A stretch of DNA of 64,000 bases from positions 62,001 through 126,000 of the forward strand of contig NZ_CP019706.1 in the NCBI RefSeq assembly GCF_002101395.1. The letters run 5' to 3'. Each line of letters begins with the position of its first letter. Positions within the stretch are counted from its first letter, which is position 1. The position numbers and the translations under genes are program-made. Below the pieces are notes generated by a model. The model made no database searches and had not been told where the DNA came from. It saw nothing but the letters and a program-made list of their open reading frames with translations. Shown here one piece after another: positions 26,813 to 35,499 of this stretch. The DNA comes from Pantoea alhagi. Lineage in GTDB: Bacteria > Pseudomonadota > Gammaproteobacteria > Enterobacterales > Enterobacteriaceae.

Positions 26813-27529
26813 ATGAACGAATTCTTTCCTCTTGCAAGCGCCGCCGGGATGACCGTCGGCCTTGCCGTCTGTGCGTTACTGGTGGGCCTGGTGCTGGCGA
26901 TGCTGTTTGCCGGTTGGGAATCGGTGCGCTGGCGTCCGTTGGCCTGGGCTGGCACGGCGCTGGTGACGCTGATCCGTGGCCTGCCGGAAATTCTGGTGGT
27001 GCTGTTTATCTATTTCGGCGCTTCTCAACTGCTGCTGACGCTCTCTGACGGCTTTGTGATTAATCTGGGCCTGGTATCGCTGCCGGTACAGATGCAGATC
27101 GATAACTTTGACGTTAGCCCTTTCCTGTGCGGCGTGATTGCGCTGTCGTTCCTCTACTCCGCCTACGCCTCGCAAACGCTGCGCGGCGCGCTTAAGGCGG
27201 TGCCGGTCGGCCAGTGGGAATCGGGTCAGGCGCTGGGAATGAAAAAATCAGCGATCTTCTTCCGCCTGATAATGCCGCAGATGTGGCGTCACGCCCTGCC
27301 AGGGCTGGGTAATCAGTGGCTGGTGCTGCTTAAAGATACAGCGCTGGTTTCGCTGATTAGCGTCAACGATCTGATGCTGCAAACCCGCAGCATCGCGACC
27401 CGCACGCAGGAGCCTTTCACCTGGTATCTGGTGGCGGCAGCCATTTATCTGATTATTACCCTGCTGAGCCAGGCGGTGTTGAAGCGTATCGAATTGCGCA
27501 CCACGCGTTTTGAACGGGGGAACAGCTGA
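26813..27529 (+). CDS. artQ: ArtQ, arginine ABC importer permease
   Basis: Membrane subunit of the arginine importer, pairing with ArtM. 238 residues (E. coli 238). About five transmembrane segments and the HisMQ-type permease loop QALGMKKSAIFFRLIMPQMWRHALPG, which contacts ArtP, are visible. The upstream stretch LIRGLPEILVVLFIYFG is typical of polar amino-acid permeases. It starts four bases after artI and its stop TGA overlaps the artM ATG by one base. Confidence 0.96.
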   Translation: MNEFFPLASAAGMTVGLAVCALLVGLVLAMLFAGWESVRWRPLAWAGTALVTLIRGLPEILVVLFIYFGASQLLLTLSDGFVINLGLVSLPVQMQIDNFDVSPFLCGVIALSFLYSAYASQTLRGALKAVPVGQWESGQALGMKKSAIFFRLIMPQMWRHALPGLGNQWLVLLKDTALVSLISVNDLMLQTRSIATRTQEPFTWYLVAAAIYLIITLLSQAVLKRIELRTTRFERGNS

Positions 27530-28197
27530 TGCTGGCCTATCTTCCAGAACTGCTGAAAGGGCTACAGACCAGCCTGACGCTGACCATCGCTTCGCTGCTG
27601 GCGGCGCTGTTCCTTTCTCTGTTGTTTACCATGGTGCTGGCGCTGAAAACGCCGGTGGTAAGCCAGTTAGTGAAGGGATATATCACACTGTTTACCGGTA
27701 CGCCGCTGCTGGTGCAGATCTTTTTGATTTATTACGGTCCGGGCCAGTTTCCTGCATTGCAGAAAATTGACTGGCTGTGGCAGCTGCTTTCCGAGCCCTG
27801 GCTCTGTGCCCTGCTGGCCCTGTCGTTAAACAGCGCAGCCTATACCACTCAGCTGTTTTACGGCGCGGTACGCGCTATTCCTGCTGGTCAGTGGCAATCC
27901 TGTGCTGCGCTCGGCATGACGCGACGCGATACCCTGCGTATTCTGCTGCCCTACGCCTTTAAGCGTGCCCTTTCCTCCTATTCCAACGAGGTTGTGTTGG
28001 TATTTAAGAGCACCTCACTGGCTTACACCATTACGCTAATGGAAGTGATGGGCCACGGGCAACTGCTGTATGGCCGCACCTATGATGTGATGGTCTTTGC
28101 CGCCGCCGGTCTGATTTACCTCTGCGTTAACGGTTTGCTCACGTTGCTGATGCGTGTGATTGAACATCGTGCGCTGGCCTTTGAGCGGCGAAACTAA
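27529..28197 (+). CDS. artM: ArtM, arginine ABC importer permease
   Basis: Second membrane subunit of the arginine importer. 222 residues, the E. coli length. The permease motif AALGMTRRDTLRILLPYAFKRALS and the LFTGTPLLVQIFLIYYGPGQF stretch are conserved. Translation is coupled to artQ through TGATG. A perfect 12-bp terminator hairpin follows 25 bases after the stop and separates the operon from artJ, which has its own ArgR-like site. Confidence 0.96.
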   Translation: MLAYLPELLKGLQTSLTLTIASLLAALFLSLLFTMVLALKTPVVSQLVKGYITLFTGTPLLVQIFLIYYGPGQFPALQKIDWLWQLLSEPWLCALLALSLNSAAYTTQLFYGAVRAIPAGQWQSCAALGMTRRDTLRILLPYAFKRALSSYSNEVVLVFKSTSLAYTITLMEVMGHGQLLYGRTYDVMVFAAAGLIYLCVNGLLTLLMRVIEHRALAFERRN

Positions 28198-28222
28198 CAG
28201 CCGATCATCGCGATGCTGGATT

Positions 28223-28250
28223 AAAAAAGGTGGGGAAACCCACCTTTTTT
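28223..28250 (+). terminator. Rho-independent terminator of artPIQM
   Basis: AAAAAAGGTGGG and CCCACCTTTTTT form a perfect 12-bp stem closed by a GAAA tetraloop. Confidence 0.94.
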
Positions 28251-28270
28251 AATTATTTATCCACTTATGT

Positions 28271-28284
28271 TGCATAACAATGCA
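28271..28284. promoter_or_regulatory. ArgR-box-like palindrome upstream of artJ
   Basis: TGCATAACAATGCA is symmetric around its centre and differs from the artP copy by two bases. It lies 65 bases before the artJ start. E. coli artJ is repressed by ArgR with arginine. Confidence 0.55.
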
Positions 28285-28348
28285 TTAAATGGCATCTTGT
28301 CTCTCGCCGCTGGGCACAAAATCATAATGAGAGACAGGAGCATTTGCG

Positions 28349-29080
28349 ATGAAAAAATGGTTACTGGCCGCCGCGCTGGCAGGCATAGCGCTTAACGCAA
28401 GCGCAGCGGAAAAAATCCGTTTCGCCTCTTCGGCCACCTATCCGCCGTTTGAGTCCCTGAATAGCGAAAACAAAATCGTCGGCTTCGATATCGATCTGGC
28501 GCAGGCGCTCTGCGAAAAAATGAAAGCGGAGTGTACTTTTACCAACAACCCTTTCGATAGCCTGATCCCGGCGTTAAAATTTCGTCGCTATGATGCGGTA
28601 ATTTCCGGCATGGATATTACGCCAGAACGCAGCAAGCAGGTCGCCTTTACCCAGCCCTACTATGCCAACTCGGCGGTAGTGATCGCAGAGAAAGGAAAAT
28701 ATGCCGATATCACCGCGCTGAAAGGGAAACGCATCGGTATGGAAAACGGTACCACGCATCAGCGCTATCTTCAGGATAAGCATCCTGAAGTCAAAACCGT
28801 GGCCTACGACAGCTATCAGAATGCCATTCTCGATCTGAAGAATGGCCGTCTCGACGGCGTATTTGGCGATACGGCAGTGGTTAATGAGTGGCTGAAAGCC
28901 AATCCACAGCTGGGTACCGTTGGCCAGGCCATTACCGATCCGCAATATTTCGGCACCGGCCTGGGCATCGCGGTACGCCCCGACAATCAGGCGCTGTTGT
29001 CTAAACTGAACGCCGCGCTGGCAGAGGCGAAAGCAGACGGCACGCTGCAAAAAATTAACGATAAGTGGTTTGCCCGGTAA
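28349..29080 (+). CDS. artJ: ArtJ, arginine-binding periplasmic protein
   Basis: High-affinity L-arginine-binding protein that feeds ArtQMP. 243 residues (E. coli 243). The signal peptide is MKKWLLAAALAGIALNASA. Family 3 binding-protein signatures GFDIDLAQALCEKM, TYPPFE, SGMDITPERSKQ and FGDTAVVNEWL are present. It is a paralogue of ArtI. It is transcribed on its own between the artM terminator and an elaborate inverted-repeat element (29093-29160) that separates it from convergent rlmC. The GACAGGAG ribosome-binding site is good. Confidence 0.96.
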   Translation: MKKWLLAAALAGIALNASAAEKIRFASSATYPPFESLNSENKIVGFDIDLAQALCEKMKAECTFTNNPFDSLIPALKFRRYDAVISGMDITPERSKQVAFTQPYYANSAVVIAEKGKYADITALKGKRIGMENGTTHQRYLQDKHPEVKTVAYDSYQNAILDLKNGRLDGVFGDTAVVNEWLKANPQLGTVGQAITDPQYFGTGLGIAVRPDNQALLSKLNAALAEAKADGTLQKINDKWFAR

Positions 29081-29092
29081 GCATAAAATACG

Positions 29093-29160
29093 CGGATCGG
29101 AGAGCAACTTTCCCGTGGGTTCTGCACGCTCCCGGGAGCCGGGAAAGCGCCTCCGATCTG
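29093..29160. repeat. Nested inverted-repeat element between artJ and rlmC
   Basis: Three stems nest in 68 bases. The outer one is GATCGGAG (29095-29102) with CTCCGATC (29151-29158). The middle one is CTTTCCCG (29108-29115) with CGGGAAAG (29140-29147). The inner one is GCTC-CCGG-GAGC (29128-29139). A short GTG/CAC pair (29115-29117 with 29125-29127) could add an arm. It ends exactly at the rlmC stop and has no T-run on either strand, so it is not an ordinary terminator. Confidence 0.7.
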
Positions 29161-30288
29161 CTACTGGCGTCGCTGTAACAGCGTCAGCACTTCGTAATGC
29201 GCGGTATGGGGAAACATATCAAACAGCTGTATCCGCCGAATCTGGTAATGTTCAAGGCGCGCAATATCCTGCGCCATGCTTTCGGCATTACAGCTGGAAT
29301 AGAGCAGCCATGAAGGCGCCATGCGATTCAGATAGAGACACAGCTCAGCGCCAATTCCACGACGCGGCGGATTCACCAGCACCAGCTCCGGCACATCTCC
29401 TTCTCCTGTGGCAAAGCGCGTCGAATCCAGCGCCGCGAACCGTACCTTTTCCAGCCCAATCTGCTGCGCTGAACGCTGTGCGCAGGCAATCGCCTCAGCG
29501 CTGATCTCAATGCCGGTCAGCTGCATCTCTGGTGTGGCGCAGTGCAGGCCAAAGCCACCCACACCGCAAAAGAGATCCCACATCGACGCGACCTGTAACT
29601 CGCTGACCCACTGGCGTGCGGTATCATACAATCGCGCCGCGACGCCGGGATTGGTCTGAAAGAAGCTGCGCGGTCGAATATAGAGCGGAACATGATTAAG
29701 CTGCTCTGCCAGTAGCTGATTTTCCGTCAGCGCAATCTCCTCTTCTCCTTCGAGGATCGCCATCGGCACCGGCTGGATATTGGCAGAAATCACCGACAGC
29801 TGCGGCAGTTGTTGCTGTAACCACGGCAGCGCCGCGCGCAGCTGTTCCAGCTTGTCGGTCGAGCGCAGCACAAAGCGCAGCATCAGCTTGCCATCCAGTG
29901 AACTCTCACTGAGCAACAGAAATTTCAACTCGCCACGGCGGCGCGCCACGTTATAGGGCGTCAGGCCAGCACGCGCGATAAACGGCTTCAACAGCGCAAA
30001 AACCGGAGCAAAGCTGGCGGGATAAAGCGGACAGGCGGTTAAATCCACCGGGCCGTCAGGTTGCATAATGCCCAGCACCGGACGCTCCACGCTGCCGCTC
30101 ACGACCATTTTGGCTTTATTGCGAAAGGCCTGCTGTGCGGAATCGACCGGCGGCCGCCAGTCGTCAACGGAAAATTCCCGCAGCAGCGCCTGCAAATGCG
30201 TCTGTTTCATTTGCAGCTGCTGAGAATAAGGTGTTGTCAGCCACTGACAGGAACGACAGCGGTCTGCATCGTAAAGTGCGCAATGCAT
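29161..30288 (-). CDS. rlmC: RlmC, 23S rRNA m5U747 methyltransferase
   Basis: SAM-dependent methyltransferase that makes 5-methyluridine at position 747 of 23S rRNA. 375 residues, as in E. coli. The Fe-S cluster cysteines are C3, C11, C14 and C86 (MHCALYDADRCRSC..., DLTACPLYP). The SAM site is WDLFCGVGGFGLHCA, the LVNPPRRGIG motif precedes the catalytic cysteine in YSSCNAESMAQD, and the catalytic-base region is near FPHTAHYEVL. It is convergent with artJ; ybjO lies 59 bases upstream in the same direction. Confidence 0.97.
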   Translation of the reverse strand: MHCALYDADRCRSCQWLTTPYSQQLQMKQTHLQALLREFSVDDWRPPVDSAQQAFRNKAKMVVSGSVERPVLGIMQPDGPVDLTACPLYPASFAPVFALLKPFIARAGLTPYNVARRRGELKFLLLSESSLDGKLMLRFVLRSTDKLEQLRAALPWLQQQLPQLSVISANIQPVPMAILEGEEEIALTENQLLAEQLNHVPLYIRPRSFFQTNPGVAARLYDTARQWVSELQVASMWDLFCGVGGFGLHCATPEMQLTGIEISAEAIACAQRSAQQIGLEKVRFAALDSTRFATGEGDVPELVLVNPPRRGIGAELCLYLNRMAPSWLLYSSCNAESMAQDIARLEHYQIRRIQLFDMFPHTAHYEVLTLLQRRQ

Positions 30289-30347
30289 GATTTAGCCTGT
30301 AATGAATGGTGGTGTCAGTTGCGGGGCTGGATTGTAGCACCCAGCGC

Positions 30348-30824
30348 TCAGCGGCGCTGGAAAAATTGCCGACTGCTGGCGGGAAGAAACAGCAGCAGCA
30401 GCACCAGCAGATCGGGCGACTTATGCAGGATCAGGCGGTGAAAGATCTCTCCATTACTTGCGCCGCTAATACTGAAAATCTCCGGGTAGATCCAGCCTAT
30501 AGAAGCGGCCCACAAATAGAGCAGCACAACTGCCTGGCTGAGCGCATAGAGCAGGCGACCACGGCGCGAGCCACGCATCAGCGTCAGCGCGCAGCGCAGT
30601 TCGATAAAAAACAGCATCTGGCTGGCGACAAAAATCAGCGTGGAATCCCAGGCCTGGGCGCTACGGTGAATAAAATCGGCTATGCCGTCATACCCCAGTT
30701 CATTAACCAACAGCAACACGCTAATACAGCGAGTGGCGATAATCGCCTGCCCGGCAATCATGACCGGCACCGGTGCCTGCTGCGGGCGAACTGCCGCCTT
30801 ACCGAATCTGAACACTTCCGACAT
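30348..30824 (-). CDS. ybjO: YbjO, DUF2593 inner-membrane protein
   Basis: Small integral membrane protein of unknown function. 158 residues (E. coli 162). Four hydrophobic stretches are visible: about 20-45 (VMIAGQAIIATRCISVLLLVNEL), 60-80, 90-112 and 135-150. It lies between rlmC and potI, the same place as in E. coli. It could be read through from potFGHI, as the gap to potI is 121 bases without a clear terminator. No catalytic motif is seen. Confidence 0.88.
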   Translation of the reverse strand: MSEVFRFGKAAVRPQQAPVPVMIAGQAIIATRCISVLLLVNELGYDGIADFIHRSAQAWDSTLIFVASQMLFFIELRCALTLMRGSRRGRLLYALSQAVVLLYLWAASIGWIYPEIFSISGASNGEIFHRLILHKSPDLLVLLLLFLPASSRQFFQRR

Positions 30825-30945
30825 TCACCGAACTCCTCCCGTTGCGACAAGGCGACTAAAACGGCGGCAATCCGTCCCGTAAAGAAAACCGGACCCGACT
30901 AACCGCCTGTGCAGCCTGTTGTTATAGTGGCAAAGGTTTCGGATT

Positions 30946-31791
30946 TTAGCTACGTTTCGCTTTCTGAATATCCCGCACCCGCTGTTTTTCTTCATGGGCC
31001 ATAAAGCGCCAGGCGATAAAGCCCACCAGCCCGACTACAAACAAAATCAGCGACGCCAGCGCGTTAATTTCAGGGTTCACCCCGCGCCGCACGGTAGCGA
31101 AAATCGCCATCGGCAACGTTGTAGCACCAGGCCCGGTAACGAAGCTGGCAATCACCAGGTCATCCAGCGATAGCGTAAAGGCCAGCAGCCAGCCGGTCAC
31201 CAGCGCTGGCGCAATCATCGGTACGGTGATCACGAAAAATACCTTCAGCGGCGTTGCGCCAAGATCCATCGCCGCTTCCTCAATAGAGCGATCCAGCTCA
31301 CGCAGGCGCGAGTTAATCACCACCGCAACGTAGGCAGTACAGAAAGTGACATGCGCCAGCCAGATGGTCAGCATGCCGCGATCGCTGGGCCAGCCGATCG
31401 CATGCCCCATCGCCACAAACAGCAGCAGCAGCGACAGGCCGGTGATCACATCCGGCATAACCAGCGGTGCGGTCAGCATAAAAGCGAAGCCGGTTGAGCC
31501 TTTGAAACGACCAAAACGCACGATGACCACCGCCGCGATAGTGCCCAGCACCACGGCCATGGTGGCGCTGAGCGCAGCAATAGTCAGGCTGAGCGTGACC
31601 GCGCTAATCATCGCGCTATCCTGAAACAGCACCTGATACCAGTGCAGCGAAAAGCTTTCCCAGACGGTAACCAGCTGCGAACTGTTAAAGGAATAGATCA
31701 CCAGCAGCAGCATCGGCGCATAGAGGAAGCTGAAGCAGAGCAGCAGGATCACCAGCCGCCACGGAGAGCGAACCGCGGGCAGATTACTCAT
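30946..31791 (-). CDS. potI: PotI, putrescine ABC importer permease
   Basis: Inner-membrane subunit of the PotFGHI putrescine importer. 281 residues (E. coli 281). Six transmembrane segments are seen, and the binding-protein-dependent permease loop EEAAMDLGATPLKVFFVITVPMIAPALVTG, which docks on PotG, is intact. Its ATG overlaps the potH stop by four bases (ATGA), showing translational coupling. It ends the pot operon. Confidence 0.97.
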   Translation of the reverse strand: MSNLPAVRSPWRLVILLLCFSFLYAPMLLLVIYSFNSSQLVTVWESFSLHWYQVLFQDSAMISAVTLSLTIAALSATMAVVLGTIAAVVIVRFGRFKGSTGFAFMLTAPLVMPDVITGLSLLLLFVAMGHAIGWPSDRGMLTIWLAHVTFCTAYVAVVINSRLRELDRSIEEAAMDLGATPLKVFFVITVPMIAPALVTGWLLAFTLSLDDLVIASFVTGPGATTLPMAIFATVRRGVNPEINALASLILFVVGLVGFIAWRFMAHEEKQRVRDIQKAKRS

Positions 31792-32732
31792 GCCTTTTCT
31801 CCCAGAGTCTTATTTTGATGCTTATGGAACCAGATAATCGGCAGGATCAGAATCAACAAAATAATGACCGCCAACGCCGACGCGACCGGCCAGTCACGGT
31901 TATTGAAAAACTCCTGCCACAGGATCCGGCCAATCATGATGCTGTCCGGCCCGCCCAACAGTTCGGGGATCACGTACTCCCCCACCGCCGGAATAAACAC
32001 CAGCATCGAGCCGGCAATGATGCCGTTTTTGGTCAGCGGCACAATCACGCTAAAAAAGGTTTTTAGCGGACGCGCGCCCAGATCGAGCGACGCCTCAACC
32101 AGCGAATAGTCGATGCGCGTCAAAGCGGTGTAGATCGGCAGCACCATAAATGGCAGATAGCAGTAAACGATACCGATATAGACTGCGGTATTGGTATAGA
32201 GGATCGCCAGCGGATGATCGATCACGCCCAGCCACAGCAAAAAGCGGTTAAGGATACCGTTGCTGTTCAGTAACCCCATCCAGGCGTAAACGCGCACCAG
32301 GAAGGAGGTCCAGGAGGGCAGCAGCACCAGCAGCAGCAAAATATTGCGCACCGAAGGTTTACTGTGCGCCACCGCCCAGGCCAGCGGATAGCCCACCAGC
32401 AGGCAGATCAGCGTGGAGATCGCCGCCACCTTCAGCGACTGCAAATAGGCTTCGATATAGAGCGGATCGTCCGTCAGCTGCAGATAGTTCGCCAGATTAA
32501 ACACCAGCGTCAGCTGATCGTCCGCCCAGGAAAGCAGCTCGGTATAGGGCGGGATCGCCCGCGCGATCTCAGCGAAGCTGATTTTCAATACGATCAGAAA
32601 CGGCAGCAGGAAAAACAGCGCCAGCCAAAGATAAGGCAGCGCGATTACCAGTTTGCGCCCGTGAGCGGTTTTTAGCCGGGTCAGCGTACGACGCAGGTTG
32701 CCGGAATGCGCAGCGGCAGCGGGTTGTTTCAT
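31788..32732 (-). CDS. potH: PotH, putrescine ABC importer permease
   Basis: First membrane subunit of the putrescine importer. 314 residues (E. coli 317). The cytoplasmic N-terminal extension (about 30 residues) precedes the first helix, KLVIALPYLWLALFFLLPFLIVL. The permease loop is EASLDLGARPLKTFFSVIVPLTKNGIIAG. It starts 10 bases after the potG stop and overlaps potI by four bases. Confidence 0.97.
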   Translation of the reverse strand: MKQPAAAAHSGNLRRTLTRLKTAHGRKLVIALPYLWLALFFLLPFLIVLKISFAEIARAIPPYTELLSWADDQLTLVFNLANYLQLTDDPLYIEAYLQSLKVAAISTLICLLVGYPLAWAVAHSKPSVRNILLLLVLLPSWTSFLVRVYAWMGLLNSNGILNRFLLWLGVIDHPLAILYTNTAVYIGIVYCYLPFMVLPIYTALTRIDYSLVEASLDLGARPLKTFFSVIVPLTKNGIIAGSMLVFIPAVGEYVIPELLGGPDSIMIGRILWQEFFNNRDWPVASALAVIILLILILPIIWFHKHQNKTLGEKA

Positions 32733-32742
32733 ATCGGCTCTC

Positions 32743-33882
32743 TTATACTGTCAGCACGACGCAGCTGTTGGCGTCCCAGCTAAGGCGCACTTCATCGCCC
32801 CAGGTCGGCGCGCCTTCGCGGAAACGATGCGCGTTTTGCAGCTGCGCGCTGATCATCTGTCCGCTATGCAACCGCACATGATAAATCGACAAATCGCCCA
32901 GATAGGCGATATGCACCACTTCACCCACGGCAAAGTTGCAACCGTCCGCCGGTACCTGATCGCACAGCATGACCTTTTCCGGACGCAGCGCGATAGAAAC
33001 CGGGACGTTATCCATTACAGAGACGTCCGAAGCCACTTTCAGCGGATGCACCAGTCCAGGACTGTCGATCACCAGCCCGTCCGTGCGGCGTTCGCGCAGC
33101 AGGCCTTCAAACACATTCACGGAGCCGATAAATTCTGCGCTGTAGCGGCTGGTGGGATGCTCGTAGATCTCTTCCGGCTCGCCGATTTGCACAAACTTGC
33201 CGCGATTCATAATGGCGATACGGCCAGCCATGGTCATCGCTTCTTCCTGATCGTGCGTTACCATGACGCAGGTAGCGCCGACACGCTCCAGGATATCCAC
33301 TACTTCAAGCTGCATACGATCGCGCAGCTTTTTATCCAGCGCGCCCATCGGCTCATCCAGCAGCAGCAGCTTCGGTCGTTTCGCCAGGCTACGTGCCAGC
33401 GCCACGCGCTGACGCTGACCGCCGGAAAGCTGGTGTGGTTTGCGTTTGGCGAATTCCTGCATATGCACCAGCGCCAGCATCTCCGCCACGCGCTCGGCGA
33501 TATCGCTCTTCGACAGCTTGTCCTGCTTTAAACCAAAGGCGATATTCTGCTCTACCGTCATATGCGGAAAAAGCGCATAGGACTGAAACATCATATTAAT
33601 GGGGCGCTGATAAGGCGGCACATGGGAGAGATCCTGACCGTCCAGCAGAATCTGCCCATGCGTCGGCGCTTCAAATCCCGCCAGCATACGCAGCAGGGTG
33701 GATTTACCACAGCCTGATGCGCCAAGCAGCGCAAAAATCTCGCCTTTATAAATGGTCAAACTGACATCGTCTACGGCGTGCTGTCCATCAAATGACTTGG
33801 TCAGATTACGGATTTCCAGCAGCGGCGTCAGGGCCTTTGCCGTTTTTTGGGGATGACGGGGGATCGCGTCGTTCACTAACAT
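32743..33882 (-). CDS. potG: PotG, putrescine ABC importer ATPase
   Basis: ATPase of the putrescine importer. 379 residues (E. coli 377). Walker A is LLGASGCGKST, the signature is LSGGQRQRVALARSLA, Walker B is LLLLDEPMGALD and the switch His is VTHDQEEAM; a C-terminal TOBE regulatory domain (about 290-379) follows. The frame is open to 33936, but GGAG five bases before the ATG at 33882 and the conserved NDAIPR start (here MLVNDAIPRHPQ) set this start. A 12-bp hairpin lies between potF and potG. Confidence 0.96.
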   Translation of the reverse strand: MLVNDAIPRHPQKTAKALTPLLEIRNLTKSFDGQHAVDDVSLTIYKGEIFALLGASGCGKSTLLRMLAGFEAPTHGQILLDGQDLSHVPPYQRPINMMFQSYALFPHMTVEQNIAFGLKQDKLSKSDIAERVAEMLALVHMQEFAKRKPHQLSGGQRQRVALARSLAKRPKLLLLDEPMGALDKKLRDRMQLEVVDILERVGATCVMVTHDQEEAMTMAGRIAIMNRGKFVQIGEPEEIYEHPTSRYSAEFIGSVNVFEGLLRERRTDGLVIDSPGLVHPLKVASDVSVMDNVPVSIALRPEKVMLCDQVPADGCNFAVGEVVHIAYLGDLSIYHVRLHSGQMISAQLQNAHRFREGAPTWGDEVRLSWDANSCVVLTV

Positions 33883-33931
33883 CTCTCTCCGGCACTTAGC
33901 GGAAACTCGCGGCACGCAGCCGCACAAATGA

Positions 33932-33964
33932 GACAACAGAGGCCGATACCGCGCCTCTGTTGTC
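33932..33964 (-). other. Intercistronic hairpin between potF and potG
   Basis: GACAACAGAGGC and GCCTCTGTTGTC form a perfect 12-bp stem with a nine-base loop. There is no T-run, so it more likely protects the potF mRNA 3' end than terminates, raising binding-protein output over the membrane subunits. Confidence 0.7.
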
Positions 33965-33997
33965 GTTAACCTGCGATGATGATTCTTGTTAGTCGAA

Positions 33998-35110
33998 TTA
34001 CTTACCGCTTTTCACTTTGGTCCATGCACGGGTACGCACACGATCAAGTTTTGGTTCCTGTACTTTCAGCACGAACAGTTTGGACATGGTTTCCGGTCCC
34101 GGGAAGATGCCTGGGTTATTGCGTATTTCTTCACTAATCAGCGGCAGCGAGGCCTTGTTACCGTTAGCGTAGAACATCTTGTCGGAAATATGCGCAATCA
34201 CTTTCGGATCCATGATGTAGTTCAGCCATTGATAGGCGGCATCCAGGTTTTTCGCATCTTTTGGGATCGCCATCATATCGAAGAAGGCCAGCGCGCCCTC
34301 TTTCGGAATGCTGTAGGCGATATCGACGCCGTTCTTCGCTTCTACCGCACGCTCTTTCGCCTGCAGAATATCTCCAGCCCAGCCGATCGCCACGCAGGTA
34401 TTGCCGTTAGCCAGATCGTTAATGTACTGAGAAGAGTGGAAATAACGAATATTGGGTCGCAGCTTTAACAGCAGATCGGTCGCCGCACCTGAATAATCTT
34501 TCGCATCGCTGCTGTTCGGATCTTTGCCGAGATAGTTCAGCACGGTAGCGAAAATCTCCTCTGGCGCATCCAGGAAAGAAACGCCGCAGCTTTTCAGCTT
34601 CTCAAGGTTTTCCGGTTTCAGCACCAGATCCCAGCTGTCGACTGGCGCATCTTTACCCAGCGCCGCTTTCACTTTTTCGACATTGTAGCCGATACCGGTG
34701 GTAGCCCAGAGGTAAGGGATCGCATACTTATTGCCCGGATCGTGCTGCTCAACTTTTTTCAGCAGCTCAGGATCAAGGTTTTTATAATTGGGCAGTTTGC
34801 TTTTATCCAGCTCCTGAAACACGCCGGACTGCAGCTGACGCGCCAGGAAGCTGGACGACGGCACCACAACATCATAGCCGGTGCTGCCCGCCATCAGTTT
34901 ACCTTCCAGCACTTCGTTGGAATCGAAAACGTCGTAAACCACTTTTATTCCGGTCTGCTTTTCAAAGCCCGGTACGGTATCCGGCGAAATATAATCCGAC
35001 CAGTTATAGACATGCAGCGTTTTCTGTTCCGCCATCGTGCCGGCGGAAACCGCCATCAGCGCACCAGCTATCACACCAGACAACCATTTTTTGCTGTGGT
35101 TGTTTAACAT
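33998..35110 (-). CDS. potF: PotF, putrescine-binding periplasmic protein
   Basis: Periplasmic putrescine-binding protein of PotFGHI. 370 residues, the E. coli length. The signal peptide spans about residues 1-27 (GVIAGALMAVSAGTMA). Polyamine-pocket stretches are HVYNWSDYISPDTV, DVFDSNEVLEGKLMAGSTGYDVVVPSS, PYLWATTGIGYN and AIGWAGDILQA. It leads the operon, and the 389 bases upstream hold the pot promoter and the ybjN terminator. Confidence 0.97.
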   Translation of the reverse strand: MLNNHSKKWLSGVIAGALMAVSAGTMAEQKTLHVYNWSDYISPDTVPGFEKQTGIKVVYDVFDSNEVLEGKLMAGSTGYDVVVPSSSFLARQLQSGVFQELDKSKLPNYKNLDPELLKKVEQHDPGNKYAIPYLWATTGIGYNVEKVKAALGKDAPVDSWDLVLKPENLEKLKSCGVSFLDAPEEIFATVLNYLGKDPNSSDAKDYSGAATDLLLKLRPNIRYFHSSQYINDLANGNTCVAIGWAGDILQAKERAVEAKNGVDIAYSIPKEGALAFFDMMAIPKDAKNLDAAYQWLNYIMDPKVIAHISDKMFYANGNKASLPLISEEIRNNPGIFPGPETMSKLFVLKVQEPKLDRVRTRAWTKVKSGK

Positions 35111-35499
35111 GTTTTCCTTCCTCCAGAAACGGGGTCAATCTCAACGATGCAGAACAAAAGAAACCGGATGGCTTCCTGCGTGTAAAACAGAGAATGAATC
35201 ATTATTCACCACAGGCATAACAGGAAAAACGTATTGCTCAGTGTGGTTTAAGAGACTTCTTATGCAGCCCCGCAAGCATAGCCGCAGCGTGCCCTTCAGG
35301 CTATACCTCAGAGTAAAAAACGCCTTTTATCGATTATTTATGCATGTTTCATCTATGTGATACGCCAGACAGGGCATAAACGGCGATAAATATCTGGCAT
35401 TAAAGGGCAAAGTGCAGAATAAAAATGTGAATTGCGCCGCTTGCCCGGCAAGAACATCGGGAAGCGGTGCAAAAAGGGAAAGTGGTGTGTAAACAGAAC
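35111..35499. other. ybjN-potF intergenic region
   Basis: 389 bases. The part near ybjN holds a strong hairpin (35432-35472). The rest is AT-rich and should contain the potF promoter on the minus strand. Open frames on the plus strand here have no ribosome-binding site or family resemblance. Confidence 0.65.
35432..35472 (-). terminator. Terminator hairpin of ybjN
   Basis: TTGC-g-CCGCTT-g-CCCG (35432-35447) pairs with CGGG-AAGCGG-t-GCAA (35458-35472), about 14 bp with small bulges. On the minus strand it is followed by TTCACATTTTT. It lies 28 bases after the ybjN stop. Confidence 0.8.

Noticed and set aside
29070..29504. 144-codon plus-strand frame across the artJ-rlmC element
   Set aside because: Antisense to rlmC and runs through the inverted repeats; better explained as structured DNA plus a shadow frame.
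35037..35360. 107-codon frame over the potF start and leader
   Set aside because: Overlaps the potF signal-peptide codons antisense, has no ribosome-binding site and no recognisable product.
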